Shown: positions 25,425 through 35,735, numbered from the stretch's first letter. The stretch is DNA of 64,000 nucleotides from Lacticaseibacillus thailandensis DSM 22698 = JCM 13996 (GCF_001312865.1 NZ_BBER01000003.1:124001-188000); one strand, 5' to 3'. Numbers and translations are program-made. The notes: generated by a model from the letters alone, not told the origin.

Positions 25425-26887
25425 CTAAGCATCACCCTTGGCAGCTTCTTCTGCGTTAGTCTTACGCAGCTTGACACTGTCGTTAACGTGGTGGCCTTCG
25501 TCAGCGTACTGCTGGTTACGCTTGAGCATCTGACGACGGTACCACAGGAAGAGTAGCAGGTATGCAGCCAGTGCGACGAAGAAGCCAATCAGCATCTTCA
25601 TATCGCCACCTTGGCCTTTACCAAGCAGGTAGCCCAGGAATTGCTCCAAAGGACCTTCCTTAGTGGATTCAGCAATTTCTTGGTGGCCACCCAAGTTCTT
25701 AGGGAAGGCACCAACCTGCTTAGCCATCTTAGTAACGAATGGCGCGGACAGGGTACCAGCCACAGGAAGATAGGTAGTTCAATAGCACCAATAACGATCA
25801 TCCGAATCAGACGACCACGGGTAACAACCAGCAGCGCTGGGGTAACACCCATGGCGATGATACCACCAAGTGGCAGGATACGGTTGCCTGGCAGAACCAG
25901 GGATTCGAGCAGCATGATTGGTGCAAGGACGTTGGCAGCAGCCCAAACTTCGGCACGGCCAGCGATGAATGGCCAGTCAAGACCGATGTTCAGAACACGG
26001 CCGTGGAGACGCTTGTTAGCCAGGTCGGTAACACCTTGGGACAGTGGTTCAACAGAAGCGATGAACCAGGAACCGATGATGGAGAACAGTTCCAGGCAGG
26101 CACCGGCAACGAACATCAGCGTGAAGATTTCCTTGACGCTCTGACGAGACATCAAGCCAATGAACACACCAAGGTAGCAACCAATGGCGAAACGGCTGCC
26201 CCAGAACCCGATCTTTTCGTTCAACTTGGCAGCGTCAAAGTCGAACTTGTCGAGCCATGGGAACAGGACGTCAAACAACTTGTTGAAGACCATGATCACA
26301 GGGTTCATCATGTAGTTCAAGTGGGTCGTGGTCATTGGGTTGTCCCAGTTGTCCAGCAAGTCGTTGAAGGTTGGCTTCATCAGGTCAGAGTTGAAGATCT
26401 TCATAACACCGATGAAGATAACCAGCAACGTAGCGGTCAGCAGGTTAGCACCAAAGAAGATGGCCATCAAACCCGTGAAGGACATGTGCCAAACATCGAA
26501 GATATCGACGTCCAGCGTGTCAGTTAGCTTCAAAGCCAACATAATCAAGTTGACGATCACCAACAGGGCCAGGAAGAACAGCGTGTATGGCGAGCCCCAA
26601 GTAATCGTGGCCAGTGGGGCCCAACCTAAGTCAGTAATACTGAGGTTGATCCCGGTGGACTTAACGAATGCTTGCAGCGCGGTACTGTACTCGCCGGTCA
26701 GCAAGTTGATGACGTCACTGATACCAGTCAACGCAATCGCTAACTTAATACCACCTTCGAGGGCCCGGGAGAACTTAACCCCGATGGCCCAGGCAATCAG
26801 CGTCAAGACGATTAACATCATAGGCGCAGCGCCGAGGTTGATGATAGGTTTGAAGATTACGTTCGACCAATGAATAATAAATTGCAT
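25425..26887 (-). CDS. PTS galactitol-type EIIC (frameshifted)
   Basis: Membrane channel subunit of a galactitol-family phosphotransferase system; it carries the sugar inward while EIIB phosphorylates it. About 487 residues after correction, with around nine to eleven helices. The start MQFIIHWSNVIFKPIINLGAAPMMLIVLTLIAWAIGVKFSRALEGG and the SPYTLFFL, LLTGEYSTALQ and GRAEVWAAANVLAPIMLLESLVLPGN segments are typical of GatC. The frame breaks near 25766-25775; the alternate frame continues GTLSAPFVTKMAKQVG to the end. The C-terminus is a basic cytoplasmic tail. With lacAB next door, galactose or galactitol is the likely substrate. Confidence 0.87.
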
Positions 26888-27081
26888 AGGTACATCTCAC
26901 CCCTTTGAGAATGTAACGCAGCGGTCAACTGCGATATTGCCGTGAAACCCAACAGAATAATATAGAAAGAAACTGCGCAGTTTTTTTAACTGCTAAATAA
27001 GTGGAACCCAGAATTAAATAAGTGCGCAGTGAAGGACTGCTGGGCAGTCCTTCACTAAATATTGATATGGGCGGGTGGGTT

Positions 27082-27390
27082 TTAGCTCAAACCTTCGCTC
27101 TTAATAATGCTCTCAACTTTATCAAAGACTGGCTTGCTCATGGCTGGCATCCGGTAGAGGATCGCACCGGCGTCAACAACTGGAATCTTTGGTGTGAAGG
27201 ACATGTCGGTCTTCGCAATCTGTGCGTAAATGTCGTAGTGGCTCATCATGTCTTCGTTCAAGTCCTTGATCATAATAGCGTCGCACTTGACGTCGTAGCC
27301 ACGCTTCTTCATTTCACTTTCCAAAGCGTCCTTAATCTGGTGGCTAGAGTTAACACCGGCACCGCAAGCTGCAAGAATCTTTACTGTCAT
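27082..27390 (-). CDS. PTS galactitol-type EIIB
   Basis: A 102-residue cytoplasmic EIIB subunit. It starts MTVKILAACGAGVNSSHQI, where the Cys of the ACGAGVNSS P-loop is the phosphorylated residue that takes phosphate from EIIA and passes it to the sugar. Length and motif match GatB-type EIIB. It sits between EIIA and EIIC in the same orientation, with a GGAGG ribosome site. The 195-base gap to EIIC holds only a possible ribosome site and no further gene. Confidence 0.92.
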   Translation of the reverse strand: MTVKILAACGAGVNSSHQIKDALESEMKKRGYDVKCDAIMIKDLNEDMMSHYDIYAQIAKTDMSFTPKIPVVDAGAILYRMPAMSKPVFDKVESIIKSEGLS

Positions 27391-27433
27391 GATAAATTCC
27401 TCCTAATTTGTTAGTTACCTATTATGGTGATTG

Positions 27434-27931
27434 TTACCCTTGGTTAAAGAATGTGTTCAGGAACGAGTAAATCGCGGCCCGATTGGTCTCGTTGAAGAAG
27501 TGTTGTAGGTCTTCAGCGGGCGTCGTGGTCAAGAAGCCCATGATCTCCGAGAGAACATTAGCCTGTCCGTCGGGATCGTTGTTCAAAATCATGAACAAGA
27601 AGGAAACGGGAAACTTGTCGGCCGGTTCGATCATATTGCCAAAGTCGACGGGCGTGACCAGTTTAATAGGAACAACCAACCGTACGTTGACGAAATTACC
27701 CTCAGTGTGCGGGATGGCGACGTTCGGGTAATCAGGATTGACGACAGACATGTCAATCCCGGTCGGGTAGTTCTGTTCCCGTTCCCATAGGTTCTTCAGA
27801 AATTCCGGCTTGACGTACTGTTTGGCCAGTAGTTGGTCGGAAACTTCCTTAAAGATACCTTCCTGCGTAGTCTGCTCAGTTACGAATACCGCCGTGGGAT
27901 CGAAGAGCGTCTTGTTTGCTACATCGGGCAT
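27434..27931 (-). CDS. PTS EIIA (fructose/mannitol/galactitol type)
   Basis: A 165-residue EIIA domain of the PTS_IIA_2 fold. Its conserved histidine is in YPNVAIPHTEG (the IPH motif), which receives phosphate from HPr and passes it to EIIB. It is the first gene of the EIIA-EIIB-EIIC operon, divergent from lacR, with GGAGGTGATG as ribosome site. A cre site lies in the shared promoter region, so catabolite repression through CcpA and LacR control are both expected. Confidence 0.92.
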   Translation of the reverse strand: MPDVANKTLFDPTAVFVTEQTTQEGIFKEVSDQLLAKQYVKPEFLKNLWEREQNYPTGIDMSVVNPDYPNVAIPHTEGNFVNVRLVVPIKLVTPVDFGNMIEPADKFPVSFLFMILNNDPDGQANVLSEIMGFLTTTPAEDLQHFFNETNRAAIYSFLNTFFNQG

Positions 27932-27992
27932 GCGGCATCACCTCCGTTAGTTTTTGTTCGTTTGTGTTTACCTGATTACACACGCAATTATA

Positions 27993-28006
27993 TACAAGCG
28001 CTTTCA
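27993..28006 (-). promoter_or_regulatory. cre site between PTS operon and lacR
   Basis: Read on the minus strand, TGAAAGCGCTTGTA matches the CcpA cre consensus TGWAANCGNTNWCA except at the penultimate base. A weaker AAAGCGCTTTTTT element follows at about 28021. The location between the divergent operons fits catabolite repression of both. Confidence 0.7.
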
Positions 28007-28156
28007 ACAGTCAACCCTATAAAGCGCTTTTTTTTATAGCGATTACAAAAGCTACATTAAGGCATTGACAAGGCTTTCAACAGGTGATACTTTAACAGTG
28101 TACTTGGGATACAAACAAATACGAACACAAATGAACTAAGCGGAGGTGATGCGCGT

Positions 28157-28927
28157 GTGTTAAAACGACAACGTTTATTAACTATCCGTAACTTGGTTGA
28201 CCGTAAAGGCATTGTCACTGTCAACGAAATCGGGGCGGCGTTGCACGTCTCCACGATGACGGTTCGCCGTGACTTGGCCGAATTGGCTGAGAACAACGCG
28301 GTGATTCGCGTTCACGGTGGCGCGCAGAGTCCCCGGTTAGCCCAGGAGCAAAGTCAGGAACTGACGCGACTCGAAAAACGTGAGTTACACGTGGACGAGA
28401 AGCGGCAGATTGCTGCCACGGCGGCGAGCCTGATTGAGCCCGGCGATACGGTCTTTATCGGCCCTGGGACTACCAACGAGTTTATCGCTAACTACCTATC
28501 TATTAGCGATGTGCGGATCGTAACCAACAGCCTGCCCGTTTTTGAAACCTGGAAGGGTCAGGCAGACCGTTACGAGCTGTGCCTGGTTGGGGGAACCTAC
28601 CGTGATCATAGTGGTGCCTTTATTGGTAACTTGGCGGTGGAGATGTTGCAAAATCTCCGGAGCAACAAAGCGTTCGTTTCTGCGAACGGTGTTTGCGACG
28701 GGGTCATCAGCAATGCCAACGCCGACGAGGGTCAGGTACAGCGGCTAGCGTTAGCCAACGCCGGCAAGCGGTACATTCTGGCGGACCATTCCAAACTAGA
28801 CACAGAAGACTTCTACGCCTTCTATAGTCTGGATGACGTCACCGCCTTGATTACGGATTCTGGGATCGATGCCGATCAGCGTGCTGACTACGGTCGGCAC
28901 ACGCAGGTATTGACCGCGAAGAAGTAA
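28157..28927 (+). CDS. lacR: DeoR-family lactose/tagatose pathway repressor
   Basis: A 256-residue DeoR/GlpR-type repressor. N-terminal winged HTH at about residues 5-55 (TVNEIGAALHVSTMTVRRDLAELAENN, VIRVHGGAQ). A sugar-phosphate-isomerase-like sensor domain follows (DTVFIGPGTTNEFIANYL, VGGTYRDHSGAFIG). In LacR homologues the inducer is tagatose-6-phosphate, the pathway intermediate. GTG 28157 is chosen for GGAGGTGA eight bases ahead. It is divergent from the PTS operon and leads lacA-lacB. The name is based on sequence type and context. Confidence 0.87.
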   Translation: MLKRQRLLTIRNLVDRKGIVTVNEIGAALHVSTMTVRRDLAELAENNAVIRVHGGAQSPRLAQEQSQELTRLEKRELHVDEKRQIAATAASLIEPGDTVFIGPGTTNEFIANYLSISDVRIVTNSLPVFETWKGQADRYELCLVGGTYRDHSGAFIGNLAVEMLQNLRSNKAFVSANGVCDGVISNANADEGQVQRLALANAGKRYILADHSKLDTEDFYAFYSLDDVTALITDSGIDADQRADYGRHTQVLTAKK

Positions 28928-28968
28928 GTTGTAACTGTTAACAAATTTTTCTAAAGGAGATATGTCTG

Positions 28969-29397
28969 ATGGATGTTGTAATTGGATCCGACAAAGCTGG
29001 TTTTGAACTCAAGGAAAAGGTTAAGCAGTACCTGCAGGACCACGACTATAACGTGATCGACGTCACCGAGAAGCCTGCTGCCGACTTTGTTGACTCCTCG
29101 TTGGCCGTCACCAAGCAGGTTTTGGACAACGGTGTGAAGAAGGCCATCATGTTCGATGAATATGGTGTTGGTAGTGCGATGGCAAGCAACAAGGTCAAGG
29201 GTATGGTGACCGCGAACGTCAACGAGGAGCGGACCGCACACATGACCGCGCTGCACAATGGTGCCAAAGCAATTGCATTGGGTTCCGGCATTGTTGGCGA
29301 GAAGCTAGCATACTCAATTGTTAAGCGGTACTTGGACACTGATTATGCTGGTGGCCGTCACAAGGTACGCCTGGACATGCTTGAAAAGATGATTTAG
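28969..29397 (+). CDS. lacA: Galactose-6-phosphate isomerase subunit A
   Basis: LacA, 142 residues, forms a heteromultimer with LacB that converts galactose-6-phosphate to tagatose-6-phosphate. It is a RpiB/LacAB-fold protein: [22 protein letters not shown] at the start, [20 protein letters not shown] in the anion-binding loop, and [31 protein letters not shown] at the interface. LacA subunits lack the catalytic Cys that LacB carries, as seen here. AAAGGAG precedes ATG 28969. It follows lacR and precedes lacB at 50 bases. Confidence 0.93.
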   Translation: MDVVIGSDKAGFELKEKVKQYLQDHDYNVIDVTEKPAADFVDSSLAVTKQVLDNGVKKAIMFDEYGVGSAMASNKVKGMVTANVNEERTAHMTALHNGAKAIALGSGIVGEKLAYSIVKRYLDTDYAGGRHKVRLDMLEKMI

Positions 29398-29446
29398 TTC
29401 ATCGTTCTGATAATTTAATTCAGATAATTTTTAGGAGGAATACTCA

Positions 29447-30022
29447 ATGTTTGAAAAAGATATGCCAGCACCAGAATTTGCGGATGTGAAGACCGATAAG
29501 CACACAATTATTGCGCTTGGTAATGACCACATTGTTACCGACCTGAAGACCCTGATCTCCGACTACCTAAAGGCTGAAGGTTACCAGGTGATTGACGAAG
29601 GTACTTATGACCACACGCGGACCCACTACCCAATCTACGGCAAGCGGGTTGCTGAAGACGTTGCCGATGGCCGCGCCGACCTGGGGATCGTTCTCTGTGG
29701 TACTGGGATTGGTATCAGTACCGCGGCGGACAAGAACGAAGGTATCCGCGCTGCTATGGTTGGTGACATTGCGCAGGCCGTTTACGCAAAGGAACAGTTG
29801 AACGCTAACGTCCTTGGCTTTGGTGGCATCGTGCTGGGCCGTGACTTCGTCTTCGACATTATCGACTACTACCTGAATGCTGAATACAAGCCATCCGACG
29901 AGAACAAGAAGCTGATCGACAAGATCGACAACATTGCTACGCCAAATCCTGACCAGAAGGACAACCCACACTTCTTCGATGAAGAAAACAAGAAGTGGTC
30001 TGAAGGCGTCTACCACGACTAA
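29447..30022 (+). CDS. lacB: Galactose-6-phosphate isomerase subunit B
   Basis: LacB, 191 residues, the catalytic partner of Lac[44 protein letters not shown] is the conserved start, and [30 protein letters not shown] contains the catalytic cysteine loop. Compared with the usual 171 residues there are about 18 extra at the N-terminus ([19 protein letters not shown]), yet the AGGAGG ribosome site fits this upstream ATG. The lacC kinase and lacD aldolase that usually complete the route are not in this window. A terminator follows at 30125. Confidence 0.92.
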   Translation: MFEKDMPAPEFADVKTDKHTIIALGNDHIVTDLKTLISDYLKAEGYQVIDEGTYDHTRTHYPIYGKRVAEDVADGRADLGIVLCGTGIGISTAADKNEGIRAAMVGDIAQAVYAKEQLNANVLGFGGIVLGRDFVFDIIDYYLNAEYKPSDENKKLIDKIDNIATPNPDQKDNPHFFDEENKKWSEGVYHD

Positions 30023-30124
30023 AGTTTCGGTGTGGAGAAGCAGCACGCATCACCCGTGCGGTGCTGGTTCACTCATCTGCACCACCAATCTTAACTAAAC
30101 TCCTTAAAACTAAACCAAACGTAA

Positions 30125-30168
30125 AGTGCCCCAACCAGAGTCAGACGACCTGGTTGGGGCACTATTTG
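30125..30168. terminator. Bidirectional terminator
   Basis: AGTGCCCCAACCAG pairs with CTGGTTGGGGCACT, a perfect 14-bp stem, between the convergent lacB and sortase genes. Confidence 0.92.
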
Positions 30169-30180
30169 TGTGCATTAATG

Positions 30181-30888
30181 TTACTTCTTAAAAACGGCCA
30201 GCCGGGCCTTAGTTGCTACCTGCTTTTGGAGCAACTGGCCCTGCACGATGTGGCGATCCTCCTCACCGACCAGCGATGACGCGCAGGTGACCAACGTAAT
30301 CAACTTTTTGCCCTTAACGTTGTCGATGTACTGGACCTGCATCTTGTACACGGTCTTGCTGAGGGTGACCTTGTAGGTGTACACGTGCTTCTTGTCGGTG
30401 ATGTAGATACGCTCGCCCAACTTAATGTTGGTCAGGGGTGAGAACAGGATATGCTTGTTGACCATGTGGTGCCCCGCCAGCGCGTAGTTACCTTTGCCCA
30501 TGTGCTGCTTGGCCTTCATGGTAGCGGCACCGACCGCCAAATTTTCGTTACTCAGTCCAGCCATGATGGGGAGATCAATTTTCACGCTGGGGATGGAGAG
30601 TAGACCGATGGGGTGGAGGTTCCGGTCAGTTGCTGCTTTGGTGACCGTACTGAGGCCTAATGCGTTGACCTGCTTAAAGTTGTAGCTGGCACGGTGACGT
30701 TGGTTACGCTTAATGTCGGTGCGGGTCAGCTTTTGTGCCGAGCTGTACTGATTTTGCGATAGTAAGTTAATGGTAAACACCTTGATTTGCTGGTTAAAGG
30801 TGAGTGCCAACCCCACTATGAGCAAAATTACGATTAAAACCCGCCAGAGCCATACATGCTGTCGCCCAGAACGTTGCTGCTTTGCCAT
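30181..30888 (-). CDS. srtA: Class A sortase
   Basis: A membrane-anchored transpeptidase of 235 residues that cleaves LPxTG-like signals and links surface proteins to peptidoglycan. One N-terminal helix (WLWRVLIVILLIVGLALTF) is the anchor. The catalytic residues are the His in YALAGHHM, the Cys in LITLVTCAS and the Arg in EEDRHIVQG. The start ATG 30888 follows GGAGGAG; a GTG 15 bases upstream is less likely. The LPxTG-type surface protein at 8.2-10.8 kb is a possible substrate. Confidence 0.93.
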   Translation of the reverse strand: MAKQQRSGRQHVWLWRVLIVILLIVGLALTFNQQIKVFTINLLSQNQYSSAQKLTRTDIKRNQRHRASYNFKQVNALGLSTVTKAATDRNLHPIGLLSIPSVKIDLPIMAGLSNENLAVGAATMKAKQHMGKGNYALAGHHMVNKHILFSPLTNIKLGERIYITDKKHVYTYKVTLSKTVYKMQVQYIDNVKGKKLITLVTCASSLVGEEDRHIVQGQLLQKQVATKARLAVFKK

Positions 30889-31185
30889 CTTGGTCTCCTC
30901 CACCGGTGCGGACAGTTGCCCGACACTTACTATTTGTTAGCTAATACCGTCATTATAGCAACTCCTATTAAGAATAACAATATTGATGGCAGTGAGCAAT
31001 GTCAAACCCCGTTGATTAGCCTACAAAAATAAAAATAAAAAAACTTTGCTCAAAACACTTGACCTGAAACGCGTTCGACAAATTACACTGTGTTTGCAAG
31101 GTTGAAAGGGGTTGCAACTACCGCGGGGTTGCCGTTCCGGCCTGCAGGAAATTAACTAACGGATTGAATCAAGGAGGAAATTATT

Positions 31186-31633
31186 ATGCTGTCTCTACTG
31201 AAGAAGAAGAACGTTGTTGCGAACGTGGCGTTAGACGAAAACAACGAGTTGGCAGCCCTGAAGGCAATTGCAAACCGCGTGGCTGGTAAGTTGGATCTAG
31301 CCGAACAAGAATTGAAGAGCGGCTTTTTTTGCCAGCGGTGCGCAGGACGCGGTTATCATTGGCGATGAAGCGGTCATTCTCCGGGCAACTTCCTCAACAT
31401 TGACCCACCCTGAAGCGGTTGTACTGAGTTTTGATTCACCGGTACAGTGGGGTGATGATAACAGTAGCGTCGATATTGCTATTGCCATTGTGCTACCGGT
31501 TAATGATGACAGCGCGTACCAGACGCTGCTTAATAACGCACGCGTCGCAATCAGCGATCACATTGATGAGTTGAATACGCTCAAGAGTAGTAACAGTGGT
31601 TTGAAGACATTATGGAAAGAAATTAACCGGTAA
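31186..31633 (+). CDS. PTS EIIA-like protein (frameshifted)
   Basis: A 148-residue cytoplasmic protein that resembles the PTS_IIA_2 fold. N-terminus MLSLLKKKNVVANVALDENNELAALKAIANRVAGKLDLAE. After correction come FFASGAQDAVIIGDEAVILRATSSTLTHPEAVVLSFDSPVQW, in which LTHPE may be the phosphorylated histidine site, then IAIAIVLPVNDD and a helical end. The T run at 31324-31330 is one base too long. No EIIB or EIIC gene accompanies it; a LacI regulator follows. It could be a regulatory orphan EIIA. Ribosome site AAGGAGG precedes ATG 31186. Confidence 0.7.
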
Positions 31634-31813
31634 TGACGGCCCTAATTAGGCTGGTGCATATTTGTGACAACCGGATAAACGATAAGCGTCAAACGTGACG
31701 CCCGTTACGTAACATGCGTAGCGGGGAGCTCATGGGTGGGTCGCCTCCCAGCCCTGGTTCCCCGGTGCGCATGTTATACTATTCCCTAGGACATTAAGAA
31801 GGAGAGGGCCATA

Positions 31814-32750
31814 TTGACAACCATTCGTGACGTTGCGCGTATCAGCGGGTATTCGGTGTCCACCGTGTCGCGTGTCCTCAACCATAAAAATTACGTTTCC
31901 GACGGGGTACGGCGTAACATTCAGAAGGTGATCAACGACCTTGATTACGTGCCCAACGATGTAGCCCGGGATCTCAGCCGGGGAAGAACCAAAAATATTG
32001 GCGTGGTGGTCCCCAACGTGGAGCACCCGTACTACACCGACATTATTCGGGGTATCATGGCGGCAGCTTCGCGGCGGGGTACAACGTCCTGATGCTGCCA
32101 TCACGCTATGAGCCCCAGGTGGAACACGGTTACCTGGACCAATTACGTCGTCGTGCCTTTGACGGTTTGATTTTTACTTCGCACACGATGCCGGTGGCGG
32201 ATATGGTCCCCTACAAAAAGTATGGTGAAGTGGTGGTCTGCCACGACCCAGGCAGCATTGATATTAGCGCGGCCTACACGGAACGCGGACCATCATATCG
32301 AGCGGCGTTTCGCTGGATTCAGCGTCGGCACTACCATAACGTTGGCTGGTACTCCCGCGCGGTGTCGATATTAGCGCCACGAGCAGCGCCACCATCGTTG
32401 CTTACACACGCGTTTTCGGTACGGCGCCAGAACCGCGACTCGTGCGCACGGGGGTTATGTCGTACAGTGACGGTTACGCGGCGGCGGAGTATTACCACTC
32501 CCAGAATTTAGCCCCTGATTTTATATTTGCCAATGGCGATGACATTGCGGCGGGCATTTTGCAGTATTACCGGGACAACCATCTCCAAGCGCCCGCGTTG
32601 ATGGGGCAGGAGAACCAGTTGTCTGGTCAGCTACTGGGCATACCGACCATTGATCATCACTTCCGGGATGTGGGGGCAGCGGCCTTACGGTTAGCCATTG
32701 GGGCGGCGTCCGGCCAATTCCCCGTCCATTCAGATTTTATCCCACGGTAG
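31814..32750 (+). CDS. LacI family regulator (two frameshifts)
   Basis: A LacI/PurR-type repressor of about 312 residues. The HTH is at residues 3-25 (TIRDVARISGYSVSTVSRVLNHKNYVS), followed by the hinge and the periplasmic-binding-like core: TKNIGVVVPNVEHPYYTDIIRGI, FDGLIFTSHTMP, DFIFANGDDIAAGILQYYRDN, GIPTIDHHFRDVGAAALRL. The frame breaks near 32075-32085 and near 32345-32355; the three pieces align in order without gaps. TTG 31814 is the likely start, with GGAGAGG ahead. Whether it is a real pseudogene or sequencing error is open, but the intact sequence between the shifts favours error. The effector is unknown. Confidence 0.75.
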
Positions 32751-32766
32751 TGTTTCACGTGAAACA
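32751..32766. promoter_or_regulatory. parS site 1
   Basis: TGTTTCACGTGAAACA, an exact match to the bacterial ParB-binding parS consensus, lying directly after the LacI stop codon. It extends to an 18-bp palindrome and is followed by a T run. Confidence 0.95.
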
Positions 32767-32921
32767 CTGCTTTTTTTTATTGCCGTTCAATCATGGACGG
32801 TCCGCTAACGGTACTTGACCACCAGTCCCATCGCGACGGTATACAAAAAAAGTAACACCATCGCATGGGGGCGCTACCAGTGATTAACAAGCTATTAGCG
32901 CCATCAGGGGGATTGAATTAT

Positions 32922-33225
<304 letters not shown>

Positions 33226-33466
33226 TTAGCTGGCTGGTGATGTGTTTTGAAGTAGGCAGTGCAGCCCGTGAGCCCAAGGGCACGCCAGTCTGGTCGACCG
33301 CGGGCACTTTGTTCTAGAGCGGTTTGCGGCAATTTGTCCACGCCATCCCCAGTGGAGACATCGGCTGGGGCCATGACACCTTCACCGCTAGTTGTGGCAA
33401 TCGCAACTGCGCAGCCAGACTGATGATCTTCATGATTCGACGGATTTGCACGCATGATTTGTCAAC

Positions 33467-33508
33467 AAAAAAACGGGCGCCATCCATTAAGGATGTCGCC
33501 CGTAATAA
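33467..33508 (-). terminator. Terminator of the MFS gene
   Basis: On the minus strand ACGGGCGACATCC pairs with GGATGGCGCCCGT and runs into seven T. Confidence 0.9.
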
Positions 33509-33515
33509 TTACATA

Positions 33516-34959
33516 CTAATCTTCAGGATTAACGTCTTTACTGTAGGCAGGACGCTTGATGAAGAGTGCGATGATGAAGCCGACGATGGTCAAGGCAACC
33601 GTGAAGTAGGCGCCGTAGTGCACACCGTTAGTGAACGCAGCAGCGGTACCATGACCACTGTATGCCGCTTCACCGATGCCTAGCAAACTAGTAGCCACGG
33701 CCGTAGCGATGGCACCGATGATCTGCTGCATGGTGTTCATGATGGTACTACCATCGGCAGACAGGGCGCCGGTCAAGGAGTTGAGGGCGTAAGTCTGGGA
33801 TGGGGACATGGCCAGTGGGGCACCAATCATGATGATGACGTGGGCCGCAATGACGTAAGCAATGGAGCTAGTCGTCGAAGCGGTAGCCAGCATCACGGCA
33901 CCAATAAAGGCGATGATGAAGCCAATCCGGGCCGGAGCCTTAGCACCAAAGCGGTCGTATAAGCGACCAGCAAGGGCGGAAACTAAGGCGTTGACCACCC
34001 CACCAGGTAACATGATGATCCCGGTTAACGCAACGACCAAACCTAAACCGTTCTGAATGTACATTGGCAATAGGTACATGGCGGAAAGGATGATCCCAAA
34101 GTCGATCATGACCAACAAGGCACCGGTAGTAAATGCAGGAATCTTGAAGGCACGCAGGTTCAGCACCGGCGTGTCGAGGTGTAACTGACGGTGAGCATAG
34201 AAGCCCAGAACGATTACCCCAATAACGAGGGCAACGAGCACAACGGGTGAACCCCAGCCACGAGAGCTGGCGGAACTAACACCGAAGACAATGGCTGAGA
34301 AACCAATGACGGATTCAGCCATCGATAGGAAGTCAGCTTTAGGCTTAGTGATGTTACCAACGTTTTTGAGGCTGGTGAAGGCAAAAATCAAGCCAACGGC
34401 CAATACGGGGACAAAGACCCAGAAGATCCAGTTCCAGGACAACTTGGCGAGGATGATCCCGGTCAAAGTGGGTCCAATTGCTGGGGCGAACATGATGACT
34501 AACGCGTTGGTCCCCATAGCCGCTCCCAACTTGTGGGGTGGGAAAATGGACATGGCCACCGTAAACATCAGGGGCAGGATGATCCCGGTCCCGATACCCT
34601 GAATCAATCGACCCACCAGTAGCACCGGAAAGACGCTAGCGGTAGCAGCAATGACGGCACCGACGATAAAGTCGGCCAGGCCAAAGATGATTAGCTGACG
34701 GGTGGTAAACCACTTAGTCAGAAAGCTTGAGAACGGTAGCACGATCCCGATGACCAACATGTAACCAGTGACGAGCCACTGAATCGTGGCGGTGCTGACG
34801 TTGAGACTCTTCATGAGGCTTGGCAGGGCAATGTTTAGGGACGTTTCACTGAACATCCCGATAAAGGCACCAACACATGCTGACCATTGCGAGCATGGGG
34901 TGGCGCACGTCAACGCGGGCTTTATCCAGGTTGACGGCAGTACTTGATACTTGTTCCAT
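33516..34959 (-). CDS. DHA2-family drug exporter (14 TM, frameshifted near start)
   Basis: A major facilitator superfamily exporter of the EmrB/QacA (DHA2) type, about 480 residues and 14 helices, which pumps out drugs in exchange for protons. Motifs include LVGRLIQGIGTGIILPLMFTVAMSIFPPHKLGAAMG (motif C region and adjacent loop), GPTLTGIIL and LSWNWIFWVFVPVL. The start at 34959 (MEQVSSTAVNLDKARVDVRHPMLAMVSM) follows GGAGGAG, and the frame breaks at about 34878, one base short, before VGAFIGMFSETSLNIALPSL. The long, structured leader suggests transcript-level regulation. Substrate unknown. Confidence 0.85.
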
Positions 34960-34984
34960 TGGTAATGCTCCTCCTCTGACGCAC

Positions 34985-35154
34985 AAAAAAATAGCGGTCC
35001 GGTAACGACCAGGCTGCTAGTCTATACGCTTGATCAAAATAGCGGCACTAATACCAATAGACGCGCGGGGCGCATATATATCCCGAATAGACTGCTGGTG
35101 TCGCCCCCTGTGGCATAGCCGTGATCAAAATCAACGGCTATACGCGACGACACC
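34985..35154 (-). promoter_or_regulatory. Structured leader of the drug exporter
   Basis: On the minus strand, a large hairpin (35154-35097; outer arms GGTGTCG/CGACACC, inner arms ATAGCCGT/ACGGCTAT with a pairing break) comes first. Then AGTCTAT/ATAGACT can pair (35093-35087 with 35025-35019). Last is a terminator-like stem with GGTC/GACC and outer AGC/GCT followed by ATTTTTTT (35018-34985), directly before the ribosome site. The second pairing runs up to the terminator's 5' side. This arrangement resembles an attenuator. The ligand or trigger is unknown. It matches no riboswitch that I recognise. Confidence 0.5.
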
Positions 35155-35363
35155 CACGCAATTGGTGATGGTGCGTTTCAACAATTGGTTATGTTAACAG
35201 AAAAAGAACGTTTGTGTAAGTGTTTTTTTGAAAATGTCTTGGCAAAGCGGCTGCTTCTGGAAACGCTGATAGCGCTTTCCTAAAGAAATCAAGGCTTTTT
35301 AGCTGATTTGAAAGTTGAAAATAGCCTGTCAGGCGGATTGACCGCTACTAATCATGAGCGGAC

Positions 35364-35395
35364 AAAAATAACCCGGATGCATGCAGGCATCCGGG
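35364..35395 (-). terminator. Terminator after the 107-residue unknown gene
   Basis: CCCGGATGC pairs with GCATCCGGG and runs into TTATTTTTG on the minus strand. Confidence 0.8.
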
Positions 35396-35411
35396 CAAGA
35401 CTAACATTATT

Positions 35412-35735
35412 TTAAACGAAGGGGTGATAAACCAGTTCGATTACGCCTTTGCGGGTAGCAAAGTTCACGTGCTCTAATTCTTGGGTCAGAATTTTATTGT
35501 ATTCAGCCAAGACATCGCCGGGTAAGGGGGTGCAACCGTGTAACTGCTTAATCAGATCTGCGGGGGTCAGCGCGCTATCCAGGTCGGCAAAAATCGCTAG
35601 TTTACCCACCACGTCAGCCAGTAGGTCTGACATGGCTGCATCGGGTTTGCCACTGGGATCGGTGATAACGAGTTCGTGTTGGCTCACGGGCCGGTGGTTG
35701 ACCTGCAATAACTTGAGTGCCTGAAAAACGTTCAT
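35412..35735 (-). CDS. Unknown 107-residue protein
   Basis: MNVFQALKLLQVNHRPVSQHELVITDPSG begins a soluble, acidic protein with LITDP-like turn and a mixed alpha/beta pattern, ending VIELVYHPFV. No family recognised. The start 35735 is supported by AGGAGGG; the frame is open further upstream. A Noc-type palindrome lies in its upstream region and it has its own terminator, so it is probably a single-gene transcript. Confidence 0.6.
   Translation of the reverse strand: MNVFQALKLLQVNHRPVSQHELVITDPSGKPDAAMSDLLADVVGKLAIFADLDSALTPADLIKQLHGCTPLPGDVLAEYNKILTQELEHVNFATRKGVIELVYHPFV

Noticed and set aside
30181-30888. Sortase possibly being a dedicated pilus sortase
   Set aside because: The LVTCAS motif, length and absence of pilin genes fit a housekeeping class A sortase.
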